This document shows positions 1 to 8,911 of a DNA stretch of 64,000 nucleotides, one piece after another. The position numbers were made by a program, and so were the translations under genes. The stretch covers positions 4,460,501 through 4,524,500 of the forward strand of contig NZ_CP109000.1 of assembly GCF_036226605.1 (NCBI RefSeq), in the 5' to 3' direction. The number at the start of each line of letters is the position of its first letter. Position 1 is the first letter of the stretch. The notes under the pieces were generated by a model that was not told the origin of the DNA, did not search any database, and was given only the letters and a program-made list of their open reading frames with translations. Source of the stretch: Streptomyces sp. NBC_00704 (lineage in GTDB: Bacteria > Actinomycetota > Actinomycetes > Streptomycetales > Streptomycetaceae).

Positions 1-753
1 GTGCGCCGCGCCCGCCGCATCAACCGCGAACTCGCCGAGATCTATCCGTACGCCCACCCCGAGCTGGACTTCGAGAACCCGTTCCAGCTGGTCATCGCCA
101 CCGTGCTGTCCGCCCAGACCACCGACCTGCGGGTGAACCAGACGACCCCCGCTTTGTTCGCCGCGTACCCCACCCCCGAGGACCTGGCGGCCGCGGACCC
201 GGAGCGGGTCGAGGAGATCCTGCGCCCCACCGGGTTCTTCCGGGCCAAGACCAAGTCGGTGATAGGCCTCTCCAAGGCTCTGGTGGAGGAGTTCGGCGGC
301 GAGGTCCCCGGTCGGCTGGAAGACCTGGTGAAGCTGCCCGGCGTCGGCCGCAAGACCGCCTTCGTGGTGCTGGGCAACGCGTTCGGCCGGCCCGGGATCA
401 CCGTGGACACCCACTTCCAGCGGCTCGTGCGGCGTTGGAAGTGGACCGAGCAGAGCGAGCCCGACAAGATCGAGGCCGCCGTCGGCGCGCTGTTCCCCAA
501 GAGCGAGTGGACGATGCTCTCGCACCACGTGATCTTCCACGGCCGCCGCATCTGCCACGCCCGCAAGCCGGCCTGCGGCGCCTGCCCGATCGCCCCGCTC
601 TGCCCGGCCTACGGCGAGGGCGAGACGGACCCGGAGAAGGCGAAGAAGCTGCTGAAGTACGAGAAGGGCGGCTTCCCCGGCCAGCGTCTGAACCCGCCCC
701 GGTCCTACCTGGAAGCGGGCGGCCGCCCCGCGCCGCCGCTGGGGGCCGGATGA
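1..753 (+). CDS. nth: Endonuclease III (DNA glycosylase/AP lyase)
   Basis: Base-excision repair enzyme that removes oxidised pyrimidines and nicks the abasic site. The helix-hairpin-helix LPGVGRKTA lies near residues 112-120 with the expected catalytic Lys118, followed by the catalytic Asp136 in VDTH. The [4Fe-4S] ligands follow the family spacing C-x6-C-x2-C-x5-C (Cys185, 192, 195, 201). A tail of about 45 residues after the cluster is longer than in E. coli Nth. The GTG at base 1 is at the window edge, so the true start may lie further upstream. The gene is the first of three closely spaced + strand genes. Confidence 0.93.
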   Translation: MRRARRINRELAEIYPYAHPELDFENPFQLVIATVLSAQTTDLRVNQTTPALFAAYPTPEDLAAADPERVEEILRPTGFFRAKTKSVIGLSKALVEEFGGEVPGRLEDLVKLPGVGRKTAFVVLGNAFGRPGITVDTHFQRLVRRWKWTEQSEPDKIEAAVGALFPKSEWTMLSHHVIFHGRRICHARKPACGACPIAPLCPAYGEGETDPEKAKKLLKYEKGGFPGQRLNPPRSYLEAGGRPAPPLGAG

Positions 754-847
754 CGGCAGGACGGCCGGCCGCGGGGGCGGACGCTGGGCGGCTCGCGGAA
801 CGATCTGCCGGTGTTCGGGCGTTGTATGCGGCAGAACGGGGGGTGGT

Positions 848-1549
848 GTGAGGATGACGCGCACGAGCGGTACCCAGGGCGGTCCGGTGACTCTCAGCAA
901 GGAGGGCCTGCCCGTCTGGCTGGACCCGGTGGTGCACGCGGTGGAGACGGTGCGGCCGCGTCAGCTCAGCCGTTTCCTGCCGCCGGAGAACGGCGCGGGG
1001 CGCCAGTCGGCCGTCCTGATCCTGTTCGGCGAAGGCGAGCGCGGCCCCGAGATGCTGCTCATGGAGCGGGCCACCTCCCTGCGCTCGCACGCCGGTCAGC
1101 CCTCCTTCCCGGGCGGCGCCCTGGACCCGGTCGACGGCGACCCGCACGGTGACGGGCCGCTCAGGGCGGCTCTCCGTGAGGCCGAGGAGGAGACGGGCCT
1201 CGATCCGTCCGGCGTCCAGCTCTTCGGCGTGCTGCCCAAGCTGTACATCCCGGTCAGCGGGTTCGTCGTCACGCCGGTCCTGGGCTGGTGGCGCGAGCCG
1301 AGCCCGGTCGGCGTCGTCGATCCCGGGGAGACGGCGCGGGTGTTCACGGTGCCCGTGGCGGATCTCACGAATCCGGCCAACCGGGCCACGACGGTGCATC
1401 CCAGCGGCCACCGCGGCCCGGCATTCCTGGTCGAATCCGCACTTGTGTGGGGGTTCACGGCCGGTGTCATCGACCGTCTGCTGCACTTCGCGGGCTGGGA
1501 GGTTCCCTGGGACCGGGAGAAGCAGGTCCCGCTGGACTGGCGGTCATGA
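848..1549 (+). CDS. Nudix hydrolase, CoA pyrophosphatase type
   Basis: Predicted Nudix hydrolase that cleaves a nucleoside-diphosphate-linked substrate, probably coenzyme A or an acyl-CoA. The sequence LRSHAGQPSFPGGALDP followed by LREAEEETGL matches the NuCoA signature plus the Nudix box. A spacer of several residues between the two halves (DPVDGDPHGDGPLRAA) is slightly longer than usual. GTG 848, ATG 854 and GTG 890 are all in frame. I use 848, but ATG 854 is about as likely because only a G-run precedes both. It ends 13 bases before the membrane protease gene, so the two are probably cotranscribed. Confidence 0.85.
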   Translation: MRMTRTSGTQGGPVTLSKEGLPVWLDPVVHAVETVRPRQLSRFLPPENGAGRQSAVLILFGEGERGPEMLLMERATSLRSHAGQPSFPGGALDPVDGDPHGDGPLRAALREAEEETGLDPSGVQLFGVLPKLYIPVSGFVVTPVLGWWREPSPVGVVDPGETARVFTVPVADLTNPANRATTVHPSGHRGPAFLVESALVWGFTAGVIDRLLHFAGWEVPWDREKQVPLDWRS

Positions 1550-1562
1550 CAGGGTGATCCCC

Positions 1563-2762
1563 GTGAATGTGCTGGACATCCTGTTGCTGGTCGCGGCCGT
1601 CTGGTTCGCGGTGGTGGGCTACCGCCAGGGCTTCGTCGTCGGCATCCTGTCGGTGATCGGCTTTCTGGGCGGTGGCCTCGTGGCCGTCTACCTGCTGCCC
1701 GTCGCCTGGGACGCCCTGACCGAGAACTCCGAGGTGAGCACCACGGCCGCGGTCGTCGCGGTCATCGTCGTGATCGTGTGCGCCTCGGTCGGCCAGGCCC
1801 TCACCACCCACCTCGGCAACAAGCTGCGCCGGTTCATCACCTGGTCCCCGGCCCGCGCGCTGGACGCCACGGGCGGCGCGCTCGTCAACGTGGTCGCGAT
1901 GCTGCTGGTCGCGTGGCTGATCGGGTCCGCCCTCGCCGGCACCACGCTGCCGACGCTGGGCAAGGAGGTGCGCAGCTCCAACGTGCTGCAGGGCGTGTCC
2001 CGGGCGCTGCCCGCACAGGCCGACACCTGGTTCGCCGACTTCTCCTCCGTGCTGGCGCAGAACGGCTTCCCGCAGGTGTTCAGCCCGTTCTCCAACGAGC
2101 CGATCACCGACGTCCAGCCGCCCGACCCCGCCCTGGCCAAGAGCCCGGTGGCCACACGCGCACGGCGCTCCATCGTCAAGGTCATGGGCACCGCGGAGAG
2201 CTGCGGCAAGGTCCTGGAGGGCACCGGCTTCGTGTTCGGCGAGCGGCGCGTCATGACCAACGCGCACGTCGTCGGCGGCGTCGACGAGCCGACCGTCCAG
2301 ATAGGCGGCGAGGGCCGCAAGTACGACGCGACGGTCGTCCTGTACGACTGGAAGCGGGACATCGCCGTCCTCGACGTGCCGGAACTCGACGCGCCCGTGC
2401 TGCAGTTCTCCACCGGCGACGCGGCGAGCGGTGACAGCGCGATCGTGGCCGGCTTCCCCGAGAACGGGTCGTACGACGTGCGGGCCGCGCGGGTGCGCGG
2501 TCGCATCACCGCCAACGGCCCGGACATCTACCACCGCGGCACCGTGCGCCGTGACGTGTACTCGCTGTACGCGACGGTCCGTCAGGGCAACTCCGGAGGC
2601 CCGCTGCTCACCGCCGACGGCAAGGTGTACGGCGTGGTCTTCGCGAAGTCGCTCGACGACGCCGAGACGGGCTACGCGCTGACCGCCGACGAGATCCGTC
2701 AGGACGTCACCTCCGGCCGGAGCGCGGGCCAGCAGGTGGACAGCGACAGCTGCGCCCTCTGA
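1563..2762 (+). CDS. MarP-like membrane serine protease with CvpA-type N-terminus
   Basis: Predicted membrane-anchored trypsin-fold protease acting outside the membrane. Residues 1 to about 170 carry several hydrophobic segments of the CvpA/colicin V production type, and the protease domain follows. The catalytic triad is His235 (TNAHVV), Asp266 (KRDIAVLDV) and Ser344 (GNSGGP). Cys214 (ESCGK) and Cys397 (DSCAL, next to the stop) sit where mycobacterial MarP has its redox-sensitive disulfide (Cys214-Cys395), and the triad numbering also nearly matches MarP. This supports GTG 1563 as the start, which has AGGG eight bases upstream; GTG 1554 is the alternative. MarP is needed for acid resistance in mycobacteria, but that role is only inferred here. 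Confidence 0.88.
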   Translation: MNVLDILLLVAAVWFAVVGYRQGFVVGILSVIGFLGGGLVAVYLLPVAWDALTENSEVSTTAAVVAVIVVIVCASVGQALTTHLGNKLRRFITWSPARALDATGGALVNVVAMLLVAWLIGSALAGTTLPTLGKEVRSSNVLQGVSRALPAQADTWFADFSSVLAQNGFPQVFSPFSNEPITDVQPPDPALAKSPVATRARRSIVKVMGTAESCGKVLEGTGFVFGERRVMTNAHVVGGVDEPTVQIGGEGRKYDATVVLYDWKRDIAVLDVPELDAPVLQFSTGDAASGDSAIVAGFPENGSYDVRAARVRGRITANGPDIYHRGTVRRDVYSLYATVRQGNSGGPLLTADGKVYGVVFAKSLDDAETGYALTADEIRQDVTSGRSAGQQVDSDSCAL

Positions 2763-2990
2763 GGGACAGCCGCGTCCCGCGAGGGACAGCCGGTCCTCCG
2801 AGGGGTCGACGGCCGCTGGGCCGTCGCGGTGCAGCGGCGGTCGCCGGGCCATCGTCCTGCGGACGGGCGCGGTCGCCGGGTCCTTCGGCGGATCAGCCGT
2901 GGCCGCTGGGCCGTCCGGCGGACAGCCACGGCTGTTGGGTCGTCCGGCGGATCGGGCGGGGGCTCCGGGCCGTCCGGCGGGTCAGCCGCG
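2761..2990. repeat. Degenerate tandem repeats after the protease stop
   Basis: Two 20-bp units beginning GAGGGACAGCCG (2761-2780 and 2781-2800) start inside the TGA stop of the protease gene. They grade into looser copies of GGCCGCTGGGCCGTCCGGCGG and similar units up to about 2990. No start codon with a ribosome site lies in this stretch on the + strand. Confidence 0.7.
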
Positions 2991-3167
2991 TGGGTGACGC
3001 AGGCGGACCGACACCCAGCGGGCCCGGCGACGCAGGATGCGCGGAATGCCCACGCGCAGATCGGTACCCGGCAGCTGCGGGTTCGCGGCACCTCGCTGGT
3101 GGGTGCTCAGGCCACTGGCCGAGCGGCGGGTGCGTCCTGCGTCACTGTAGTCGTGCGTCCAGCCCAT
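2982..3167 (-). CDS. Possible small basic protein, 61 residues
   Basis: A short ATG-started frame encodes an Arg-rich peptide ending RRRARWVSVRLRHPRG. It sits downstream of the hydrolase gene on the same strand. Only a G-rich stretch precedes the start, without a clear Shine-Dalgarno sequence. I do not recognise a family, and it may be noncoding. It is listed because it is the only plausible gene in the 530-base gap between the protease and the hydrolase. Confidence 0.25.
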   Translation of the reverse strand: MGWTHDYSDAGRTRRSASGLSTHQRGAANPQLPGTDLRVGIPRILRRRARWVSVRLRHPRG

Positions 3168-3294
3168 ACCCGGACGTCTGCCCCTGCCCCAAGGTCGATA
3201 ACCGCCCTCGGGACCGCCAATTGGCCTATGCGTCGGGCATTTGGCTGTTCGTCGTACAGGTGTCCTGGTCCGGATACCGGGCGCGATCGATCTG

Positions 3295-4251
3295 TCACCG
3301 ATCGGGTTCGGGATCCTTCAGCCAATTGACCAGTTCGGTGGAGAAGGCGACCGGATCCTCTTCGTGCGGGAAGTGTCCGAGACCGTCGAACAACCGCCAG
3401 CGGTACGGCGCTTCGACGTACTCGCCGGAACCGGCCGCGCTGCGGGTGCGCATCACCGGATCGAGGGAACCGTGCAGATGCAGTGTGGGCACCCGCACGG
3501 GCCGCTTCATACGCCGGTAGAACTGGACGCCGTCCGGCCGCGCCAGGGAGCGGACCAGCCAGCGGTACGGCTCCACGGCGCAGTGCGCGGTGGAGGGGAT
3601 GCACATCGCGCGCCGGTACGCCTCCACCGCCTCGTCCTCCGGCAGCGTCGGCCCCGACCAGTCGCGGATCAGCCGGCCCACCAGCTCGCCGCCGTCCGCG
3701 GTCAGCCGGCGCTCGGGGATCCACGGCCGCTGGAAGCCCCAGATGTGGGAACTCGCGGAGGTCTGCCGGACGTCGGCGAGCATCGCCGACCGCCAGCGCC
3801 GGGGATGGGGCATGGAGGCGACGGCGAGCCGGCGGACGAGCTTGGGACGCATCACGGCCGCCGTCCACGCCAGGTAGCCGCCGAGGTCGTGGCCGACCAG
3901 CGCGGCGTCCGGCTCGCCCAGGGAGCGGATCACGCCCGTGATGTCGAGCGCGAGGTTGGCCGGGTCGTACCCGCGGGGTGTGCGGTCGCTGCCGCCCACG
4001 CCCCGCAGGTCCATCGCGACGGCCCGGAAACCCGCGTCCGCCAGGGCCACCAGCTGGTGCCGCCAGGTCCACCAGAACTGCGGGAAGCCGTGGACGAGCA
4101 TGACCAGCGGCCCGTCGCCCGCCTCCGCGATGTGGAACCGCGCGCCGTTGGCGGCGACCTCGCGGTGGGTGACCGGCACGCCGAAGACGGCGTCCGGCCG
4201 TACGACCGAAGCCGGCTGGGCCGCAGGGGTGATGCCGTCGGGGTCCGTCAT
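3295..4251 (-). CDS. Alpha/beta hydrolase, epoxide hydrolase-like
   Basis: A 318-residue soluble alpha/beta hydrolase. The oxyanion-hole motif HGFPQFW is near residues 54-60. The nucleophile elbow GHDLGG has Asp122 as nucleophile instead of Ser, which is the signature of epoxide hydrolases and haloalkane dehalogenases. The charge relay is completed by Asp264 (GSLDPVM) and His293 (GLGHFPHEE). The cap region around residues 160-240 contains Tyr residues that could activate an epoxide oxygen. The substrate cannot be told. The ATG overlaps the stop of the holin-X gene as ATGA, so the two are probably translationally coupled. Confidence 0.87.
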   Translation of the reverse strand: MTDPDGITPAAQPASVVRPDAVFGVPVTHREVAANGARFHIAEAGDGPLVMLVHGFPQFWWTWRHQLVALADAGFRAVAMDLRGVGGSDRTPRGYDPANLALDITGVIRSLGEPDAALVGHDLGGYLAWTAAVMRPKLVRRLAVASMPHPRRWRSAMLADVRQTSASSHIWGFQRPWIPERRLTADGGELVGRLIRDWSGPTLPEDEAVEAYRRAMCIPSTAHCAVEPYRWLVRSLARPDGVQFYRRMKRPVRVPTLHLHGSLDPVMRTRSAAGSGEYVEAPYRWRLFDGLGHFPHEEDPVAFSTELVNWLKDPEPDR

Positions 4252-4736
4252 GACGATGAGCGTGCCACAGCCTCGATGGCCTCCGGGACCCTGTCCTGTG
4301 CCAGCTCGGGCCTCGGGTGCGGCTTGGCGTTCTGCAGGACGCCCGCCGACTCCTTCACGGACGCGGCGACCTTCTGCGGGCCCTTGCTCTTCTGCGCCTT
4401 CTTCGCGAAGACCACGCCGATCAGCACCAGGAGGAGCGCGACCAGCACGTTCGCCGCGAAGGACAGCAGGAAGCAGATCGCGAGGTTCCAGTCGCTCCAG
4501 GTCCGGATGCCGTACGCCAGGGCGAAGTTCAGCATCGGCAGCGAGAACAGCAGCACCGCGCCGGCCACCGAGAAGGCGCCGCCGCTCACCGCGCCGCGCT
4601 TGACGTCCTGCTTCAGCTGCGCCTTCGCCAGCGCGATCTCGTCGTGCACCAGCGCCGACAACTCGGTCGTCGCCGAGGCGAACAGCTGGCCGATGCTGCG
4701 TTCGGCGCCGACCGGGCTGCCGTCGGGTGCGCTCAT
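4248..4736 (-). CDS. Actinobacterial holin-X / phage holin superfamily III protein
   Basis: A 162-residue protein with an N-terminal amphipathic part (about 1-55, containing ATTELSALVHDEIALAKAQL) and two closely spaced membrane helices (about 60-85 and 90-115). A basic Lys/Pro-rich tail follows. This is the layout of the actinobacterial holin-X family, whose members are mostly chromosomal housekeeping membrane proteins of unknown role and not phage lysis genes. The start is chosen at the ATG preceded by GGAGAGGGAG, and the gene overlaps the downstream hydrolase by four bases. It lies 59 bases after nhaA on the same strand. Confidence 0.8.
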   Translation of the reverse strand: MSAPDGSPVGAERSIGQLFASATTELSALVHDEIALAKAQLKQDVKRGAVSGGAFSVAGAVLLFSLPMLNFALAYGIRTWSDWNLAICFLLSFAANVLVALLLVLIGVVFAKKAQKSKGPQKVAASVKESAGVLQNAKPHPRPELAQDRVPEAIEAVARSSS

Positions 4737-4795
4737 CGCGTTCTCCCTCTCCTGCTGCACTGTGTTTCCGACTTCTTTTGTACCGTCCCGTCAGA

Positions 4796-6256
4796 TCATG
4801 CCGGACGGTCGTCGTCCTCGCCTGCCCCGCCCGGTACTTCGGCAAGCCCGTGGCGCGCGTCCTCGTCCTCGCGGGCGAGCCGGCGGGTGATCTCCGCGGC
4901 CGTCCGGCGGTGCTCCGCCGCCTTGGCCTCGTGGATGTCCGCCATGCGCAGGTGGTACGACGGGTCGTCCTGCTCGTAGACGTCCGGGATGCCGTCGAGG
5001 TCCTCGTCGCGCTCCTCGTTCTCGCACAGCCGGCGGTACTTGGCGTTGCGCAGCTTCAGCAGGACCGTCGCCAGGCCCGCCGCGATCACCGATCCCAGCA
5101 GGACGGCGGCCTTGGCCTCGTCGGTGAGTACCGCGTCGCCCTCGAAGGCCAGTTCGCCGATCAGCAGCGAGACGGTGAATCCGATGCCGGCCAGCGACGC
5201 GACGGCGAAGACGTCGGCCCAGGCGAGGTCCTCGCTGAGCGAGGCACGGGTGAAACGCGAGGTCAGCCAGGTGCCGCCGAAGATGCCGACCGTCTTGCCG
5301 ACGACGAGACCGAGAACGACGCCCAGCGTCTCCGGTTTGCCGAAGACGTCCGCGAGGGCCGGGCCCGAGATCGTCACACCGGCGCTGAACAGGGCGAACA
5401 GCGGGACCGCGAGACCGGCGGAGAACGGTCGCACGAGATGCTCGATCCGCTCGCCGGGCGAGTGCTCCTCCCCGTCGCGGGTCGTGCAGCGCAGCATCAG
5501 GCCCATCGCGACGCCGGCGATCGTGGCGTGCACGCCGCTGTTGTACATCAGCGCCCAGATCACGAGCGCGAGCGGCAGATAGACGTACCAGCCGCGCACG
5601 TTCCGGCGCAGCAGCGCCCAGAACACGACGAGCCCGGCGACCGCTCCGGCCAGCGCCGCGAAGTCGATGCTGCTGGTGAAGAACACCGCGATGATCAGGA
5701 TGGCGAACAGGTCGTCGACGACGGCGAGGGTGAGTAGGAAGGCGCGCAGGGCGCTCGGCAGGGATGTGCCGATGACGGCGAGCACGGCCAGGGCGAACGC
5801 GATGTCGGTGGCCGTGGGCACGGCCCATCCGGCCAGGGAGCCGCCCCCGATGACGTTGGTGAACGTGTAGACCAGCGCCGGCACGGCCATGCCGCACAGC
5901 GCGGCCACCACGGGAAGCGCGGCCGCCCGCGGGTCCTTGAGGTCGCCGGCGACGAGTTCGCGCTTCAGCTCGATGCCGGCGACGAAGAAGAACACGGCGA
6001 GCAGGCCGTCGGCCGCCCAGTGGGCGATGGACAGGTGCAGCCCGATGGCCCCGGGGCCCAGGTGGAAGTCGCTGACGCTCTCGTAGCTGTCGTGCAGCGC
6101 GGGCACGTTCGCCCAGATCAGCGCCGTGACGGCGGCGAAGAGCAGCAGCACGCCGCCCACGGTCTCGGTGCGCAGCGCCTCCGCGACGAAACTCCGCTCG
6201 GGAAGAGAGAGCCGTCCGAGGGCACGACGGGGGCTTGGGGTGCGGGGCGCGGTCAC
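4796..6256 (-). CDS. nhaA: Na+/H+ antiporter NhaA
   Basis: An electrogenic sodium/proton antiporter of the inner membrane. The ion-binding core is visible as TATDIAFALAVLA (Asp151) and AVVDDLFAIL (Asp181-Asp182), with the later VGKTVGI carrying the conserved Lys of NhaA. About 400 residues form the usual twelve-helix body. The protein then continues for some 75 polar residues, which E. coli NhaA lacks. This tail contains DEDLDGIPD (Asp417, 419, 421, 425), resembling the calcium-binding D-x-D-x-D-G-x-x-D pattern. The GTG start has GGAGGT seven to eight bases upstream. Confidence 0.93.
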   Translation of the reverse strand: MTAPRTPSPRRALGRLSLPERSFVAEALRTETVGGVLLLFAAVTALIWANVPALHDSYESVSDFHLGPGAIGLHLSIAHWAADGLLAVFFFVAGIELKRELVAGDLKDPRAAALPVVAALCGMAVPALVYTFTNVIGGGSLAGWAVPTATDIAFALAVLAVIGTSLPSALRAFLLTLAVVDDLFAILIIAVFFTSSIDFAALAGAVAGLVVFWALLRRNVRGWYVYLPLALVIWALMYNSGVHATIAGVAMGLMLRCTTRDGEEHSPGERIEHLVRPFSAGLAVPLFALFSAGVTISGPALADVFGKPETLGVVLGLVVGKTVGIFGGTWLTSRFTRASLSEDLAWADVFAVASLAGIGFTVSLLIGELAFEGDAVLTDEAKAAVLLGSVIAAGLATVLLKLRNAKYRRLCENEERDEDLDGIPDVYEQDDPSYHLRMADIHEAKAAEHRRTAAEITRRLAREDEDARHGLAEVPGGAGEDDDRPA

Positions 6257-6334
6257 GGGGGCGACCTCCGGTCGGTGGGCAGGACGGAGCGACTTGCCGA
6301 CCAGACTTCCCGGCGCACCATGAGGGTCACGTTG

Positions 6335-6353
6335 TTTTGTTTACTTTACCTAA
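6335..6353. promoter_or_regulatory. Possible iron-box-like element upstream of nhaA
   Basis: This AT-rich island is unusual for the genome. Read on the + strand it ends TTTACTTTACCTAA and matches about 13 of 19 positions of the DtxR/IdeR/DmdR iron-box consensus as I remember it. It lies 79-97 bases upstream of the nhaA start, where a promoter would be. The half-site ACCTAA is good and the other half is poor, so the match may be chance. No other recognisable element is in the 155 bases around it. Confidence 0.25.
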
Positions 6354-6409
6354 AAAGCAGCCCAGGGGCATCGGGCGGCATCCGATGCCTCTCACGGGCA
6401 TCGGTGCCT

Positions 6410-6499
6410 CTCACGGTAGGCGCACGTCCCACGGCAGGCACACCTGCCACGGCAGGCGCTCGTCCCACGGCAGGCACACCTCCCACGGTAGGCACAAAG
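6410..6499. repeat. 18-bp tandem repeat, five units
   Basis: Five consecutive 18-bp units of the form CCCACGGCAGGCACACCT (6410-6427, 6428-6445, 6446-6463, 6464-6481, 6482-6499). Units two and four are identical. The array is preceded by two diverged copies of GGCATCGGTGCCTCTCAC. It lies in the 555-base gap between acs and nhaA, which holds no convincing gene. The repeat could be read as a VCLPW-type hexapeptide on the - strand, but no gene context supports translation. Confidence 0.8.
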
Positions 6500-6730
6500 A
6501 GGCCGCGGTGCCGCGTCGTGCGGGGCGCTGCTCCGCGGTGTCCTGGCCTGCGGGGCGCTGCCTTGCGCCGGTGGTGTTCCGCCGTGTCGTGGTGCCTTGC
6601 GGTGCTTGTGAGGCCCCCCTCGTGGATTCCGTCCCTTGGCTTGGGCCGCCCCCTGCCGGGTCCGGGGGGTCGGGCTGTGAAATCAAGCCCGGCCCCCCGG
6701 ACATCGCCCCGTACGGGGAGGGGCAGCCCC

Positions 6731-6819
6731 GCGGGGATCAGTCCCGCAGGGGGCAACCCCGCACCGTTCAGTTCTGCAGACGTCAGTCCGCAGACGTCAA
6801 CTCCGCAGGGGTCAGTCCT
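6731..6819. repeat. 15-bp tandem repeat overlapping the acs stop codon
   Basis: About six degenerate units of roughly 15 bp of the form GCAGACGTCAGTCC. The unit closest to the gene (GCAGGGGTCAGTCC, from 6805) contains the acs stop codon, read TCA on the + strand at 6812-6814. The array therefore seems to have grown from the end of the coding region outward. Confidence 0.7.
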
Positions 6820-8773
6820 CGCTCGGGGCCGCCGGCAGCTTCGCCTGGATGAGGTCCATGACCGTGGAGTCGGTCAAGGTTGTGACGTCGCCCAGCTGAC
6901 GGTTCTCCGCCACATCGCGCAGCAGACGCCGCATGATCTTGCCGGAGCGGGTCTTCGGCAGTTCGGCGACCGGGAGGATCCGCTGCGGTTTGGCGATCGG
7001 GCCGAGTGTGGCCCCGACATGGTTGCGCAGGTCGGCGACGAGATGTTCGTCCTCGGCGTTCGCCGTGCCGCGCAGGATGACGAAGGCGACGATGGCCTGC
7101 CCGGTCGTCTCGTCCGCCGCGCCCACGACGGCCGCCTCGGCGACGGACGGGTGGGACACGAGCGCCGACTCGACCTCCGTGGTGGAGATGTTGTGGCCGG
7201 ACACGAGCATGACGTCGTCGACCCGCCCGAGGAGCCAGATGTCCCCGTCGTCGTCCTTCTTCGCGCCGTCGCCGGCGAAGTACTTGCCCTCGAAGCGCGC
7301 CCAGTACGTGTCGAGGAACCTCTGGTCGTCGCCCCAGATGGTGCGCAGCATCGACGGCCACGGCTCGGTGAGGACCAGGTAGCCACCGCCGCCGTCGGGC
7401 ACCTCGTTGGCCTCGTCGTCCACGACGGTCGCGGAGATGCCGGGCAGCGGGGTCTGCGCGGATCCCGGCTTCGTCGCCGTCACGCCTGGCAGCGGCGAGA
7501 TCATCATCGCGCCGGTCTCGGTCTGCCACCAGGTGTCCACGACGGGCGTCCGGTCGGCGCCGATGTGCTTGCGGTACCAGATCCAGGCCTCGGGGTTGAT
7601 CGGCTCGCCGACCGAGCCCAGCACGCGCAGACTGCCGAGGTCGAACTTCGCGGGGATGTCGTCGCCCCACTTCATGAACGTGCGGATGGCGGTCGGCGCC
7701 GTGTACAGGATCGTCACCCCGTACTTCTGCACGATCTCCCAGAAGCGGCCCTGGTGCGGGGTGTCCGGAGTGCCCTCGTACATGACCTGCGTCGCGCCGT
7801 TGGCCAGCGGCCCGTAGACGATGTACGAGTGCCCGGTGACCCAGCCGACGTCGGCCGTGCACCAGTACACGTCGGTCTCCGGCTTGAGGTCGAAGACCGC
7901 GTGATGCGTGTAGGCGGTCTGCGTCAGATAGCCGCCGGAGGTGTGCAGGATGCCCTTCGGCTTTCCCGTGGTGCCCGAGGTGTACAGGATGAAGAGCGGG
8001 TGCTCGGCGTCGAACGCCTCGGGGGTGTGCTCGGTCGGCTGACGGTCCACCGCCTCGTGCCACCACACGTCGCGGCCCTCGGTCCAGGCGACGTCCTGGC
8101 CGGTGCGCCGCACGACCAGCACATGCCGGACGTTGTCCGCGCGCCTGAGCGCGTCGTCGACGGCCGGCTTGAGCGCGGACGGCTTGCCGCGCCGGTATCC
8201 GCCGTCGGACGTGATGACGACCTTGGCGTCCGCATCCTGGATGCGGGTGGCCAGCGCGTCCGCCGAGAAGCCGCCGAAGACGACGGAGTGCGCGGCGCCG
8301 ATGCGCGCGCAGGCCAGCATCGCGATCGCCGTCTCCGGGATCATCGGCATGTAGACCGCGACCCGGTCGCCCTTCTGGACGCCCAGCTCCAGCAGCGCGT
8401 TGGCCGCCTTCGACACCTCGTCCTTGAGCTCGGCGTAGGTGATGGCGCGGCTGTCGCCCGGCTCGCCCTCGAAGTGGATGGCGACGCGCTCGCCGTGCCC
8501 GGCCTCCACATGGCGGTCGACGCAGTTGTAGGCGACGTTGAGCTCGCCGTCCTTGAACCACTTCGCGAACGGCGGGTTCGACCAGTCCAGCGTCTCCGTC
8601 GGCTCCTTGGCCCAGCTCAGCCGGCGGGCCTGCTCGGCCCAGAAGCCGAGCCTGTCAGCCTTGGCCTGCTCGTACGCCTCCGCCGTGACGTTGGCGTCGG
8701 CCGCCAGGTCGGCGGGCGGCGCGAACCTGCGCTCTTCCTTGAGCAGGTTGGAAAGTGAAGGAGACTCGCTCAT
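6812..8773 (-). CDS. acs: Acetyl-CoA synthetase (AMP-forming)
   Basis: Activates acetate to acetyl-CoA via acetyl-AMP in the cytoplasm. The 653-residue length is typical. The adenylation motifs are [19 protein letters not shown] and [16 protein letters not shown]. The C-terminal [11 protein letters not shown] carries Lys612, the residue whose acetylation switches this enzyme off in other bacteria. The chosen ATG has GGGAGGGGAG upstream, and it overlaps the stop of a 16-codon leader ORF as ATGA. The codons for residues 4-8 (TCT CCT TCA CTT TCC) are unusually AT-rich for this genome. Gene-end repeats lie just downstream. Confidence 0.95.
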   Translation of the reverse strand: MSESPSLSNLLKEERRFAPPADLAADANVTAEAYEQAKADRLGFWAEQARRLSWAKEPTETLDWSNPPFAKWFKDGELNVAYNCVDRHVEAGHGERVAIHFEGEPGDSRAITYAELKDEVSKAANALLELGVQKGDRVAVYMPMIPETAIAMLACARIGAAHSVVFGGFSADALATRIQDADAKVVITSDGGYRRGKPSALKPAVDDALRRADNVRHVLVVRRTGQDVAWTEGRDVWWHEAVDRQPTEHTPEAFDAEHPLFILYTSGTTGKPKGILHTSGGYLTQTAYTHHAVFDLKPETDVYWCTADVGWVTGHSYIVYGPLANGATQVMYEGTPDTPHQGRFWEIVQKYGVTILYTAPTAIRTFMKWGDDIPAKFDLGSLRVLGSVGEPINPEAWIWYRKHIGADRTPVVDTWWQTETGAMMISPLPGVTATKPGSAQTPLPGISATVVDDEANEVPDGGGGYLVLTEPWPSMLRTIWGDDQRFLDTYWARFEGKYFAGDGAKKDDDGDIWLLGRVDDVMLVSGHNISTTEVESALVSHPSVAEAAVVGAADETTGQAIVAFVILRGTANAEDEHLVADLRNHVGATLGPIAKPQRILPVAELPKTRSGKIMRRLLRDVAENRQLGDVTTLTDSTVMDLIQAKLPAAPSED

Positions 8774-8820
8774 ACGCCACTCCCCTCCCTCAGCAGGTTG
8801 GCCAGGCTCTCGTTGCTCAC
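8770..8820 (-). CDS. Leader ORF coupled to acs, resembling the Acs N-terminus
   Basis: A 16-codon GTG-started ORF encodes [16 protein letters not shown]. Its start has AAAGGGAGA upstream, and its TGA overlaps the acs ATG as ATGA. The peptide matches the beginning of Acs itself ([16 protein letters not shown]). The two starts are 47 bases apart, which is not a multiple of three, so the two copies are in different frames. It may be a remnant of a duplicated or relocated start, or a working upstream ORF that couples acs translation. From memory, Streptomyces Acs proteins usually begin with a sequence like the leader. Confidence 0.6.
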   Translation of the reverse strand: MSNESLANLLREGSGV

Positions 8821-8911
8821 GACATCTCCCTTTCGAAGGGTGTCCGTGTCCGTTGTGTCCCAGGCCACAGCTCATCAGACCCAGGGGCCCGGTGACAAGG
8901 GTCATCGACCG

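Noticed and set aside
4248-4736. Prophage lysis gene
   Set aside because: The holin-X family is a common chromosomal actinobacterial family, and no phage genes are nearby.
6410-6499. CRISPR-like array
   Set aside because: The 18-bp units are contiguous with no spacers, so it is a minisatellite.
6020-8758. A 912-residue + strand frame across acs
   Set aside because: It is antisense to acetyl-CoA synthetase, and its first part is repeat sequence.
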